A stretch of 64,000 nucleotides of DNA from Psettodes erumei (Eukaryota; Chordata; Actinopteri; Pleuronectiformes; Psettodidae), in assembly GCA_016785225.1 (NCBI GenBank), contig JAFBJZ010000350.1, positions 1-64,000 on the forward strand, written 5' to 3'. The position numbers were made by a program, and so were the translations under genes. Within the stretch, counting starts at the first letter, position 1, and every line of letters begins with the position of its first letter. This document shows, in pieces, positions 21,614 to 31,350 of the stretch. The notes under the pieces were generated by a model. It was not told the origin of the DNA. It worked only from the letters and a program-made list of their open reading frames with translations, and ran no database searches.

Positions 21614-23888
21614 CATTAATTATGATTCAGCTATAGAAATGCTCCAGAACCGCTTCGGAAGGAAGGACATCGTAGTCAGTGCACATATGTCCAAGCTGTT
21701 GAACCTCACTCCTGTCAGGAAATCTTCAGATGTGGCTGTTCTCAGGAACCTGTATGAAGAATGTGAAATACAGATCCGCAGTCTTGAATCCTCAGGAGTG
21801 CATAGTAATACTTATGGCTGCTTACTCTGCCCAGTATTGATGCAGTTACTACCAGAGGATATTGCACTAGCGTACACACGCAGATCTGACTCCAACGGTG
21901 AATGGAAAGTGCAGGAGCTTATTCGATTCCTGGAAAAGGAGGTGCAAGGCACAGAGAGGGCGGTCCAGCTCACCAGACCAGGAAACACTCAGAAAAAAAT
22001 CCTGCCAAATCACAGACCCTTCACCAAGACGACATCCTTCACTGAAAACAGACACAAAAAATGGAATACACCCTCAGCAGCTGCACTGCACACTGCAAGC
22101 AGTGTTCCTCAGACTTGTGTATATTGCAACAGCGCTAGCCATAAACCAGAAAACTGTCCAGACAATTCAGTGGCTGCAAGAAAGGAGAAGTTGAGAAAAC
22201 TAGGAAGGTGTTACGTGTGTTTAGGCCCAAAACACATAGCCAAATTCTGCAGAATGAAGAATGTTTCATGTACCTTGTGCAGTCGCAGACATCACCAGTC
22301 AGTTTGTGAACAAGGTGAGACAAGCTCAGATACAGACAGTCATGGTAAAGACGGCAGTGCAGATCAAGGTAGCACAGGCACTTTGGTAGCCTCAGTCACC
22401 AGCACAGTGAACTTGAAAGCTAATGTGCAGGACACAATACTGCTCCAGACAGCCAAAGCATGGACAGAAGGCCCAGCAGGTAGAAAAATAGTGTGCTGTC
22501 TGTTAGATGGAGGCAGTCAGAGAGGCTTCGTTCATGAAGCTGTAGTGAGAGCATTGCAGTTACCAGTGGTGAGGCAAGAGACATTGAAGCTACACACATT
22601 TGGCTCTAAAGAACCTGTAACTACAAAGAGAAACATAGTGAGAGTGTCACTAGGTAATGTGTGGAGTGCACAGCCAAAGGTCGAAATTGAGGCAGTAGAA
22701 ACTCCTCAAGTGTGCAGCGCTGTAATTAGGGTGTCAGGGTTACCCATCCACGAAGAGTTTGAAAAAAGGGGCTTGCAGCTAGCCGACCTTCCTCTTGAGT
22801 CAACTCCTGATCCAGAACTTTCAGTATTGATAGGCTCAGATTTCTACTGGCAAGTAGTCTCAGGCAAGGTAGAGAGAATCACAAAAACCCTTGTAGCCAT
22901 AGAAAGCAGCTTTGGATGGACTTTGCAAGGGCCAGTCTCATCATCCAGTGTTACAGACGCTGCTTGCATGCACATCAGTCTGAGTGAAGAAACCCACATT
23001 TCAAAACAGCTGCATGCCTTTTGGGAAGTGGAGTCTCTGGGCATTGTAAATGAGGCAGCAGAGAGCCGAGAAGAAGCAGAGGCTCTCCAGAACTTTGAGC
23101 AGACTACCACATTCAAAGATGGCCGATACCAAGTGGCGTTGCCATGGCGACGGGACAGGTCGACTATTCGAGACAACGTTCGAGTTGCAAAAGGGCGATT
23201 TGAAAGCCTCAAGAGAAAGTTTCAAATGGATGCAAACTTAAACACAAGGTACGACAATGTAATAAGCGATTACCTCAAACAAGGCATCTGTGAGGACGCA
23301 CCAAGTGACAATCCAACAGCAGAAAAATCAGAGACTATTAAATATCACATGCCACATCATGCTGTTCTCCGAGAAGACAAGGTGACTACTAAGTTGAGAG
23401 TAGTGTTTGATGCATCATCACACGAAGAAGGTAGCCCATCCCTAAATGACAGCTTACTAACTGGACCAAACCTTAACCCAAATCTGTTGTATGTGCTTAT
23501 CAAATTCAGACTGCACCAGATAGCTTTCACTGCAGATATAACTAAGGCATTCCTACAGATTGCCCTAGCAGAGAAGGACAAAGACGCTGTCAGATTCTTG
23601 TGGCTACATGGACCTCCAACTAAAGACTGTGAAAATGAGGTGCGCATCATGAGAATGAACAGAGTGGTGTTTGGAGTCTCACCCAGCCCGTTCCTCTTAG
23701 CTGCAACAATAAGAAAACACATTAAGTTGTATGAAACAGAGCAGCCAAAGACAGTACAGGCACTGAGAGAGTCACTGTATGTGGATGATTTTATCTCCAG
23801 CTCAGACAATGTGAATGAGGCCTTTGCAGTCACACAACAGCAAAGGAAATTCTGTCCCACGCAGGAATGGATTTGTGTAAGTGGGTAA
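21606..23888 (+). CDS. BEL polyprotein: gag, zinc knuckles, protease, RT
   Basis: The 760-residue frame runs in order through the rest of the DUF1759 gag domain (MSDINYDSAIEMLQNRFG, LLNLTPVR), then knuckle-like CVYCNSASHKPENC, CYVCLGPKHIAKFC and CTLCSRRHHQSVC (residues about 175-240). Next is the pepsin-like protease with LLDGGSQRGFVHEAVV (about residue 300), where the usual Asp-Ser/Thr-Gly-Ser appears as Asp-Gly-Gly-Ser. Then comes RT with LRVVFDASS, FTADITKAFLQIALAEKD and the intact catalytic LYVDDFISS (about residue 725). The frame is lost by a one-base indel near 23850, just before the RT thumb. The missing cofactor-like Ser/Thr in the protease motif is common in this group and need not mean loss of function. 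Confidence 0.9.
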   Translation: MSDINYDSAIEMLQNRFGRKDIVVSAHMSKLLNLTPVRKSSDVAVLRNLYEECEIQIRSLESSGVHSNTYGCLLCPVLMQLLPEDIALAYTRRSDSNGEWKVQELIRFLEKEVQGTERAVQLTRPGNTQKKILPNHRPFTKTTSFTENRHKKWNTPSAAALHTASSVPQTCVYCNSASHKPENCPDNSVAARKEKLRKLGRCYVCLGPKHIAKFCRMKNVSCTLCSRRHHQSVCEQGETSSDTDSHGKDGSADQGSTGTLVASVTSTVNLKANVQDTILLQTAKAWTEGPAGRKIVCCLLDGGSQRGFVHEAVVRALQLPVVRQETLKLHTFGSKEPVTTKRNIVRVSLGNVWSAQPKVEIEAVETPQVCSAVIRVSGLPIHEEFEKRGLQLADLPLESTPDPELSVLIGSDFYWQVVSGKVERITKTLVAIESSFGWTLQGPVSSSSVTDAACMHISLSEETHISKQLHAFWEVESLGIVNEAAESREEAEALQNFEQTTTFKDGRYQVALPWRRDRSTIRDNVRVAKGRFESLKRKFQMDANLNTRYDNVISDYLKQGICEDAPSDNPTAEKSETIKYHMPHHAVLREDKVTTKLRVVFDASSHEEGSPSLNDSLLTGPNLNPNLLYVLIKFRLHQIAFTADITKAFLQIALAEKDKDAVRFLWLHGPPTKDCENEVRIMRMNRVVFGVSPSPFLLAATIRKHIKLYETEQPKTVQALRESLYVDDFISSSDNVNEAFAVTQQQRKFCPTQEWICVSG

Positions 23889-24442
23889 CGAACTCATCAG
23901 AGCTGCGAGCCAAGTGGATAGAAAGTGGACTGGAACATACAACTGAGACAGACAAAGATGGAAATATGCTCAAAGTGTTGGGATTAGTGTGGAGACCTGA
24001 AACTGATGACTTTGTGTTTGATCTAAAGGGACTGCTAGAGATGTTGAAAGGCAAGGAAAATACAAAGAGAAGTGTGCTGCAGACATCAGCCCGTATTTTC
24101 GATCCCATAGGTTTCCTAACTCCCTTCACCATCAGAGTAAAGTGTCTGTTTCAAGAATTATGGGAGAGAGGAATCACTTGGGACGAGCAACTCCCACCAG
24201 ATTTGACTGAAAAATGGGATCAGTGGTGTGTAGAGCTGCCAAAGCTCCACCTGGTGGCCATTCCGAGATGGTACAACATTGACATCCAGTCAAATTCAGA
24301 GACAATCAAGTTACACGTTTATTGTGATGCTAGTGAGAAGGCATACAGTGCTGTGGCCTATTTGCAAGGACAAAATAAAGATCGAGAAGTTGTGACAAGC
24401 TTTGTTGCATCCAAATCAAAGGTGGCTCCATTAAAAAAATGA
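23867..24442 (+). CDS. BEL polyprotein: RT thumb and A17-type linker, RNase H start
   Basis: The next frame resumes at MDLCKWVTNSSELRAKW and carries KVLGLVWRPETDDFVF, SARIFDPIGFLTPFTIRVK and LHVYCDASEKAYSAVAY. This is the region between RT and RNase H in BEL/Pao pol, with the first RNase H Asp (CDAS). It ends in a run of A near 24433, where a one-base slip shifts the frame. Confidence 0.85.
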   Translation: MDLCKWVTNSSELRAKWIESGLEHTTETDKDGNMLKVLGLVWRPETDDFVFDLKGLLEMLKGKENTKRSVLQTSARIFDPIGFLTPFTIRVKCLFQELWERGITWDEQLPPDLTEKWDQWCVELPKLHLVAIPRWYNIDIQSNSETIKLHVYCDASEKAYSAVAYLQGQNKDREVVTSFVASKSKVAPLKK

Positions 24443-25221
24443 CTTTACCACATTTGGAGCTGATGGGTGCACTGATCGGTGCACGCCTGGGGAACAAGCT
24501 TCTCAAGCCACTGAACATGAAACTCAGCCAGCTTGACATGTGGACAGATTCAATGATTGTCATGCACTGGATACGAAGCAGCACTCAGAGGTGGAAGCCA
24601 TTTGTGGCTAATAGGGTGACTGAGATACAAAGTCTAACCGATCCAGAGTCATGGTCTCACTGCTGTGGCAAAATAAACCCTGCAGATTTGCCTACCAGAG
24701 GCCAGAGCATTGACATACTGATTGAGAGTCAGCTGTGGTGGAAGGGTCCCACCTCACTGTCACCCCCCAGTGAGCAAGAGAGTTTTGATGAAGACTGTGT
24801 TGCTCATGACATGAACTCTGAGTTGAGATCCACATTTCAGACATTAGTGCAGTTTACCAGCACTGAACAAGTAAACCCACTGTTAGACTTACAAAGGTAT
24901 AGCAGGTTGAAAACAGTCCTCAGGATAACTGCTTGGGTAAAAATGTTCATCACTAATGCTAGATCTAGTCAAAAAACTCAGGGAGAGCTAACTACACAGG
25001 AGCTCACTGCAGTAGAAGTAAACTGGGTGAGGGTGGTACAGGAGCAGAGTTTCAGCCAAGAAGTTAGTGCACTGAAAGCAGGACAGGATGTAAGCAGAGT
25101 GTCAAAAATAAGGGACTTGAAACCATTCTTAGATGATAACAGCCTTATTTGTGTAGGAGGCAGGCTACAACACTCTGATCTTAGCTTTAGGGAGCAACAC
25201 CCATGGGTGTTACTACTCTGA
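24439..25221 (+). CDS. BEL polyprotein: RNase H and linker to integrase
   Basis: The frame starts with LPHLELMGALIGARLGN (the RNase H Glu helix) and LDMWTDSMIVMHWI (Asp). It then gives FVANRVTEIQSLTDPESW and KINPADLPTRG, which are strongly conserved in BEL/Pao pol. The second half is the spacer before integrase. A frameshift near 25219 separates it from the integrase frame. Confidence 0.85.
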   Translation: MTLPHLELMGALIGARLGNKLLKPLNMKLSQLDMWTDSMIVMHWIRSSTQRWKPFVANRVTEIQSLTDPESWSHCCGKINPADLPTRGQSIDILIESQLWWKGPTSLSPPSEQESFDEDCVAHDMNSELRSTFQTLVQFTSTEQVNPLLDLQRYSRLKTVLRITAWVKMFITNARSSQKTQGELTTQELTAVEVNWVRVVQEQSFSQEVSALKAGQDVSRVSKIRDLKPFLDDNSLICVGGRLQHSDLSFREQHPWVLLL

Positions 25222-25249
25222 GTTACTGGTCCAGTACTGCAATGAGACA

Positions 25250-26344
25250 GTGATGCATTCTGGGGTTAGAGATACTCTAGTGCAGATTAGGGAAAAATAC
25301 TGGGGTCTAAAAGGGAGACAGTTGGTAAAGAAAATAATATCACGTTGTTACATATGCTTGAAACTGAAAGTGAAACCAGCCCAGCAAGTCACTGCCCCTC
25401 TACCTAGAGATAGAGTCACTGAATCCCCGCCATTTGAAATCACTGGGATAGATTTTGCAGGGCCATTGTATGTTAAGAGTGGTGGTCAATCCAAGGCATA
25501 TATTGCACTCTTCACGTGTGCTGTCACAAGGGCAGTGCATTTAGAGCTTGTGACAGATTTAACTACAGAAAGGTTTCTTTTGGCATTAAAGAGGTTTATT
25601 GCAAGACGAGGACTGTGTAAAATAATTTACTCAGATAATGCCAAAACCTTCAGAGCAGATAAAGACCTGAAAGAACTGTGGAGATCAATCAAGGGATCAA
25701 AGCTCACAGAATTCTTCACCAGTAAGGGAATCACCTGGAAGTTTATTGCCGAGAGAGCTGCTTGGTGGGTAGGCTTCTGGGAAAGACTAGTGAGATCGGT
25801 AAAGGCAGGTCTTAAAAGGGTTTTAGGCAAGGCATCACTGTGCTTCGAGGAACTGACGACAATGCTTGCAGAAATAGAGGCTCTGTTGAACTCCAGACCT
25901 CTTTCATATGTGGATAGTGAAGCTACAGAGCCACAGCCCCTCACACCCTCGCACTTCCTGGTTGGTAAAAGAATAACCTCCCTACCACCAAAGACTCTGA
26001 TTCAACTCCAGCAGGCAACAAATGTGAGCAGAAAAGACATGGGTCGGCGATGGAAATACCGGCAGAGGCTATTAACCAGTTTTTGGAACAGCTGGAAGAA
26101 GGATTACCTGATGGACTTGAGATCAGCTCATGAGTCTAAGACCCCTGTACCCACTGTGCTGAAGGTAGGAGATATTGTACTGATTGGAGAGGACAACCTG
26201 CCCAGACAGACATGGAAAATGGGTAGAATAACTGAGTTGTTTCCAGGCAGAGATGGACTTGTTCGTTCATGTAATGTTCGTACATCTGCAGGCAGTGTGT
26301 TAAGAAGACCTGTTCAATTGATATACCCATTAGAGATTGTTTAA
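25250..26344 (+). CDS. BEL integrase with C-terminal DUF5641-like domain
   Basis: An uninterrupted frame of 364 residues. The N-terminal zinc-binding part has MHSGVRDTL and RCYICLKLK. The catalytic core has Asp in EITGIDFAGPLYV, Asp in IIYSDNAKTF and Glu in IAERAAWWVGFWERL, matching the DDE layout. NSRPLSYVD and LTPSHFLVG follow, and then the BEL-typical C-terminal domain (WKYRQRL, GDIVLIGEDNLPRQTWKMGR). It would join element DNA to the genome in the nucleus. The stop at 26344 is just before the polypurine tract. This is the best-preserved domain of the element, though the real protein would be released from a polyprotein rather than start at this ATG. Confidence 0.92.
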   Translation: MMHSGVRDTLVQIREKYWGLKGRQLVKKIISRCYICLKLKVKPAQQVTAPLPRDRVTESPPFEITGIDFAGPLYVKSGGQSKAYIALFTCAVTRAVHLELVTDLTTERFLLALKRFIARRGLCKIIYSDNAKTFRADKDLKELWRSIKGSKLTEFFTSKGITWKFIAERAAWWVGFWERLVRSVKAGLKRVLGKASLCFEELTTMLAEIEALLNSRPLSYVDSEATEPQPLTPSHFLVGKRITSLPPKTLIQLQQATNVSRKDMGRRWKYRQRLLTSFWNSWKKDYLMDLRSAHESKTPVPTVLKVGDIVLIGEDNLPRQTWKMGRITELFPGRDGLVRSCNVRTSAGSVLRRPVQLIYPLEIV

Positions 26345-26384
26345 AATGATGGACTGTTGATGAACATTGTTCATCGGGCGGGAG

Positions 26385-26779
26385 TGTTAAGAATTGTTAA
26401 GTTAGATAAATAAAAAAGTTAAATTCATGGTCATAAAAGAGGCAGATAATTAGTTAAAAAGGCTATTTACAATATTTACAAGTCATGAAACAGGAAACTA
26501 TTATTACTGTTTATTTAGATTTCATTTATTTGAAGGGTGGAATTGACTTCCTGCAATGCTTTTGTTTTGTTGGGACAGACAGGAAGTAGACATGTCGTTG
26601 TTGACAGTGTTTTCTTTCCTTTTACTTCGCTCTGTGAATGTGAGTTCATCGAAGGCCTATTGTTTATTACCTCTATGTTATAAGAAGCAGCTAATCTTCA
26701 ATAAACGAAGAATTTGAAAGTTACACGCCCTCCTCCATTGAGAAGCTCCCTCTATCATTGAGAAAAGCTCCCAACTACA
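26385..26779 (+). repeat. BEL element 3' LTR (395 bp)
   Basis: It follows the purine-rich CATCGGGCGGGAG, starts TGTTAAGAATTGTTAAG and ends near CAACTACA. Its first 165 bp match the 5' LTR. It additionally holds a TATAAG-type box near 26680 and CAATAAACG near 26699. The right edge is placed where the minus ERV-A sequence resumes (GGTCTAGGAG). Confidence 0.8.
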
Positions 26780-28544
26780 GGTCTAGGAGAATGTCCAACA
26801 AACATGTATGGTACCGTAGATGTCTGGCAGCAGAGAGATGTGAGTTTTTCTGCTCAGAGAGGATAAGAGAAACTGCATGTGGGATGAGGAAGGTGAGAGG
26901 AGAGTATCCAACAATGTCACGGGAAGCAAGGAGAGCTTTTACAGCTGCAGCTACTGCCCGCAGACAGCGTGGCATGCCAGCAGCTACCAAGTCTAGCTTA
27001 CATGAAAAATAGCCCACAGGCCTGAGTTTGCCACCATGTGGCTGTAAGAGAACAGAGGTCATACAACCTGAACACTCATCAACAGTCTGAGTGAAAGGCT
27101 TGTGTGGATCTGGCAAGCCAAGAGTAGGTGGAGATTGGAGAGACACTTTCAAGTTCTGGAAGGCGTCCTCAGCTTCAGGTGTCCACTCGAGTCGAGAGTG
27201 TGAAGAAGAGCCTGAAGTATGAAGAATGTCTCTCAAGGGTTTCTCCAGCTCTGAGTAGTTAGGTATAAAACAATGACAGTAAGAGCACGTGCCAAGAAAA
27301 GTCATCATTTGTTTAGTAGTTAGTGGTTTGGGTATTTTAGCAATTGCTTCAATGTGTTTAGGAGAGAGAGTCTTCCCTTCCCCCTACACTGAGTTGTAGA
27401 TAGTAGGACTCTCACAGTAACCCTGGCACAGCCGAGTAAAAGTGTAGCCTTTTCCATTAAATTGAAATGCAAACCAATATTGGGAATCTGGATTGACCGG
27501 GACACTAAAGAAATCATTTGACAAATCTACTACAGAAAACCAGGTAGCATCAGGTGGGACTTGCGTAAGGATGGTGTATGGATTAGGAACATTTGGAGCT
27601 CGAGCATGAGCAGCAGCATTTACAGCCTTCAAATCTTGAACCAATCTCCATTCTGGTTCAGCTGGTGGATCTCTGGCTTTCTGAACAGGAAAAATAGAAT
27701 ACCAGAAATTGAATCCCAGCTATGGCCTCAGGTTTTAATGGATATTTAGCTCTTTTAGGCCTGAAAGTAGATTTAGGTGTGATCACAACTGGTTCTGCCC
27801 CCTTAATCAGTCCTACGTCATGCTTCCCTTTTGCCCATAGTACGTCAGGAACTAACCCTAAGTCTGGGTCTATGTCAACAGCCCTAAGGAAAGTTGTCGT
27901 GGAGTTGTCATTGTCATCTAAAGTGTCAAACAGATATACTGATCTCAAAACATGAAAATGAGCTTGGTGTGGAATTCTATAGACACCCCCCTTTGATGAA
28001 TACATCACATGTGGGTCGGATGTCGGTGTCCAGTCAGTCAGCATCTCACACTTCTTAACCCATGGTCCCAAGTCTCTCCACTGATCATAGCGTGCTTTGG
28101 TCAGTGAGATGTGTGGGTGGGAGTCATCAACTTGGAACAGAGCATGCTGTTTAGAGGGCAAACAGAAATAGTGCTGCGCTCAGTACCCCAGAACAGGGTA
28201 CTGGTTAAGATAACATCATTCAAATCTGCAAAAAACACTTCCTCAAAGTTGTGTTCAGGCCCATGGAGGACATGTGCTGTACAGTGGAGTGACTCCGGCT
28301 GCATGCCAACAGAAGTTGAGCTCATGAAAGCACGTGCCTCAGACATGGGTGACGCTGCCACCAGCAGCGGGACCTTCCATTGGTACATGTAGAGAGGCGT
28401 GGTTGGAGAGTACCGCACCAGTGAGTAAGTTTCCTCCCCCTCCTCCGGTCCTCTTGCAGCTGTAACGCCATCTGGTGTGGAGATCAGATTGATGCCCAAA
28501 CGGAGCATTAAGTTTCGCCCCAAGAGATTGATCGGGCAACATGG
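26780..28544 (-). pseudogene. ERV-A minus copy: protease end, RT, connection
   Basis: On the minus strand, CPINLLGRNLMLRLGINL (C-terminal part of a retroviral protease) begins at about 28544, right at the edge of the inserted LTR. A linker and RT N-terminus with WRLVQDLKAVNAA, FSVVDLSNDFFSVPV and YTFTRLCQGYCESPT (27384-27660) follow. The next segment is LSPKHIEAIAKIPKPLTTKQ and the thumb and connection domains down to 26790. The catalytic YXDD block of RT, roughly 100 residues, is missing at 27385. A second deletion with short microhomology (ttggacat/tctcctag) occurs near 26790. Stops near 27680 break the frame. Non-functional. Confidence 0.85.
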
Positions 28545-29033
28545 TGTTGGGCCAGCGTAACACGTGGTCACCAATTGTTCTTTACCTCACGGGGGCACCA
28601 TTTGCTGGAGCACCCTTTGTTGAGGTTGCCTACTAAGGGCACTAATTATTGGGGTTTGGCTATCCAAAATAGTTAATAATTATTAGAATAATAATTATTA
28701 ATTATTAAATAATTGGATCTAATACATTAGATCACCTTCGGGGCACCACCCTTGTTACAAGGGAAAGATAGCCAATTTATTAAATCAATCTCATAACTAG
28801 TACTAAATTGTCAATTTGGAACTCTGATTAATAATTAATTTAATAACTAGAACCAAAATTACCAGATTAACAACTAGTTTAGGTAGAAGGAATTTGGAGT
28901 TCTTGACCGTGTAGAGGTTGGCGGAATTCACTCTTGTGCAACATTAAACAGACAACAGGTATGTTAAATAATCATTTATTAACAAGAATAAAAGGAAAGG
29001 AAACATACAATCTAGCTACAGTGTACTTTCTAC

Positions 29034-29071
<38 letters not shown>

Positions 29072-29955
29072 CATGAGGTGCCAGGTTAGAGGAAGGATGG
29101 TTAGTTAGCATGCAATGGTTAGTTAGTAACCTAACTTCATCTACTTAACAATGTGGCAGAGCCAACAATACAATAACCTGTCTACCAAACTGATCACAAC
29201 ACTCAGTAAACACAAATACATCAACTCACAGTCCTTGATTTATCTTTAGCTTAGCTTATCTTAGCTTGACTAGGCCCAGTTGGTGTTACCAGTTCTGGTG
29301 TGAGAGAAACTCTCTCTGGTGTGTTGCTCCTTTGGCTGGTGGTTCCTGATGGAAGGGCCAAGCAGAGAGAGTTGGAATTCCGATGTTGGAAGGCAGTCTT
29401 TGCTGTGCGGTCCTGATGGCGGATGCTGGAGGGAAACTGGCTGCTCCTTTGACATAGTTGGTTAGCAGCTAGGTGCTAACTCGCTGTGTGGCTCCTGTTG
29501 TATGGAGGATTAGCCTACAAACCTTGTGTTTGTTGGCTAATGGAGTTTGTTTGCCGGATCTTGATCGTTCCTCAGCAGGCTCTCGCGTCGCTGCTGTGAG
29601 GAAAGGTCTGAGGATCTGCTTTGGTCAGCAGGCTACCCCAGACGGCCAGCTACAGCTGCACAGCTGGGGGTCCCTGGAGAGTGGTTGTTGAAGAGCTTGG
29701 AGAAGAGAAGAGAGCTTCAAGAGAAGAGAGCGAATAAAGGCTGAGCACAGCCTTTATATGACTTGATGACCTCAGAGGTCACATGCCACAGTCATCCAGT
29801 GGTGGCTGCTGGATCGGATTTCACACCTGGAAGGTTGTGGGACTTTAAGGTTCCGGTGCTTTCCTTTGTCTCCAAGACAAAGAAAGCCATGTGGTCGAAA
29901 CTTGGTTTATGCGTGGTGAGCCTCCATTGCTCACCACCAGGTTCAGGTCCCAACA
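28545..29955 (-). repeat. Solo LTR of the gag-only element family (1411 bp)
   Basis: It has TGTTGGG...CCCAACA ends and is almost identical over its length to the two LTRs at 37460-39005 and 42274-43832. It lacks the extra block of about 125 bp between two TG tracts that both others have, and carries only one (TG)n at about 29037-29070. No target duplication is seen (CATGG on the left, CTGCA on the right). Its right edge truncates a Tc1 element, so it probably arose by recombination between elements rather than simple LTR-LTR recombination at one site. Confidence 0.85.
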
Positions 29956-30971
29956 CTGCAATTCGCCCTGGCATGCTGTCAATTAACTTCTGGGCCACAT
30001 CCTGACTGATGGCAGCCCAGTCTTGCATAATCAGTACTTGGAGTTTGTCAGAATTTGTGGGTTTTTGTTTGTCCACCCACCTCTTGAAGATTGACCACAA
30101 ATTCTCAATTGGATTAAGGTCTGGGGAGTTTCCTGGCCATGGACCCAAAATTTTGATGTTTTGTTCCCCGAACCATGTAGTTATCACTTTTGCCTTATGG
30201 CAAGGTGCTCCATCATGTTGGAAAAGGCATTGTTCATCACCAAACTGTTCTTGGATGGTTGGGAGAAGTTTCTCTTGGAGGATGTTTTGGTACCATTCTT
30301 TATTAATGGCTGTGTTCTTAGGCAAAATTGTGAGTGAGCCCAGTCCCTTGGCTGAGAAGCAACCCCACACATGAATGGCCTCAGGATGCTTTGCTGTTGG
30401 CATAACACAGGACTGATGGTAGTGCTCACCTTTTCTTCTCGGGACAAGCTTTTTTTCCGGAAGCCCCAAACAATCGGAAATGGGATTCATCAGAGAAAAT
30501 GACTTTACCCCAGTCCTCAGCAGTTCAATTCATGTACCTTTTGCAGAATATCAGTCTATCCCTGATGTTTTTCCTGGAGAGAAGTGGCTTCTTTGCTGCC
30601 CTTCTTGACACCAGGCCATCCTCCAAAAGTCTTCGCCTCACTGTGCATGCAGATGCACTCACACCTGCCTGCTGCCATTCCTGAGCATGCTCTGCACTGG
30701 TGGTGCCCCGATCCCGCAGCTGAATCAACTTTAGGAGACGGTCCTGGCATTTGCTGGACTTTCTTGGGCACCCTGAAGCCTTCTTCACAACAATTGAACC
30801 TCTCTCCTTGAAGTTCTTGATGATCCGATAAATGGTTGATTTAGGTGCAATCTTACTAGCAGCAATGTCCTTGCCTGTAAAGCCCTTTTTGTACAAAGCA
30901 ATGATGACTGCATGTGTTTCCTTGCAGGTAACCATGGTTAACAGAGGAAGAACAATGATTTCAAGCACCAC
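29956..30971 (-). pseudogene. Tc1 transposase (DD34E), broken
   Basis: The N-terminal frame (30971-30525; likely true start MVTCKETHAV at about 30935) has a paired-like helix-turn-helix (GFTGKDIAASKIAPKSTIYR), a basic linker (GCPRKSSKCQDR) and a second HTH (RRRLLEDGLVSRRAAKK). A stop follows KRYMN. The catalytic half shows Asp in VIFSDESHF, Asp in FQHDGAPCHKAKV and Glu in NSPDLNPIENLW, the DD34E triad of Tc1/mariner. A slip in a run of seven A near 30450 and the truncation at the LTR complete the inactivation. It would cut and paste the transposon at TA sites in the nucleus. Confidence 0.9.
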
Positions 30972-31311
30972 CCTCCTTTTAAAGCTTCCAATCTGTTATT
31001 CTTACTCAATCAGCATGACAGAGGGATGCCCAGCCTTGTCCTTGTCAACACTCTCACCTGTGTTTTCGAAAGAATCACTGACATGATGTCAGCTGGTCCT
31101 TCTGTGGCAGGACTGAAATTCAGTGGAAATGTTTTTTGGGGGGATTAAGTTCATTTTCATGGCAAAGAGGGACTTTGCAATTAATTGCAATTCATCTGAT
31201 CACTCTTCATAACATTCTGGAGTACATGCAAATTCCCATAAAAAAAAATGAGGCAGTAGACTTTGTGAAAATTAATATTTGTGTCATTCTCAAAACCTTT
31301 GGCCATGGCTG
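29956..31311 (-). mobile_element. Tc1-like DNA transposon, 3' end truncated
   Basis: On the minus strand the element starts CAGCCATGGCCAAAGGTTTT at 31311, preceded by the TA target dinucleotide (31312-31313). It has the usual non-coding stretch, and its transposase gene starts near 30935. The other terminal inverted repeat is missing because the LTR at 28545-29955 cuts off the last part of the gene. Confidence 0.9.
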
Positions 31312-31350
31312 TAGACATCTGCTTGGCGGCGAGACTCGAGCACCCACAGG

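Larger units (their letters stand above)
20813..26779 (+). mobile_element. BEL/Pao LTR retrotransposon, nearly full length
   Basis: The element has two LTRs, a tRNA-Phe primer-binding site, gag, DUF1759-type capsid, zinc knuckles, aspartic protease, RT, RNase H, integrase and a polypurine tract (about 26371-26384) in the BEL/Pao order. Four or five single frame breaks are spread through an otherwise well-kept polyprotein, so it is recently dead. It sits inside the minus ERV-A copy. I find no target-site duplication. About 62 bp of ERV-A are missing at the site, which suggests a later deletion or an atypical insertion. Confidence 0.9.

Noticed and set aside
22135..23241. Minus-strand frames opposite the BEL polyprotein
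   Set aside because: Shadows of a clearly coding plus-strand polyprotein.
28101..28574. Minus-strand frame starting at 28574 as a new gene
   Set aside because: Its first residues come from the solo LTR; the rest is the C-terminal end of the ERV-A protease and linker.
29270..29691. Frames inside the 1.4-1.55 kb LTRs (also at 38340-38796 and 43149-43619)
   Set aside because: They are repeated in all three LTR copies but vary with indels and show no known domain.
30009..30374. Plus-strand frame opposite the Tc1 transposase
   Set aside because: Antisense shadow of the conserved catalytic domain on the minus strand.
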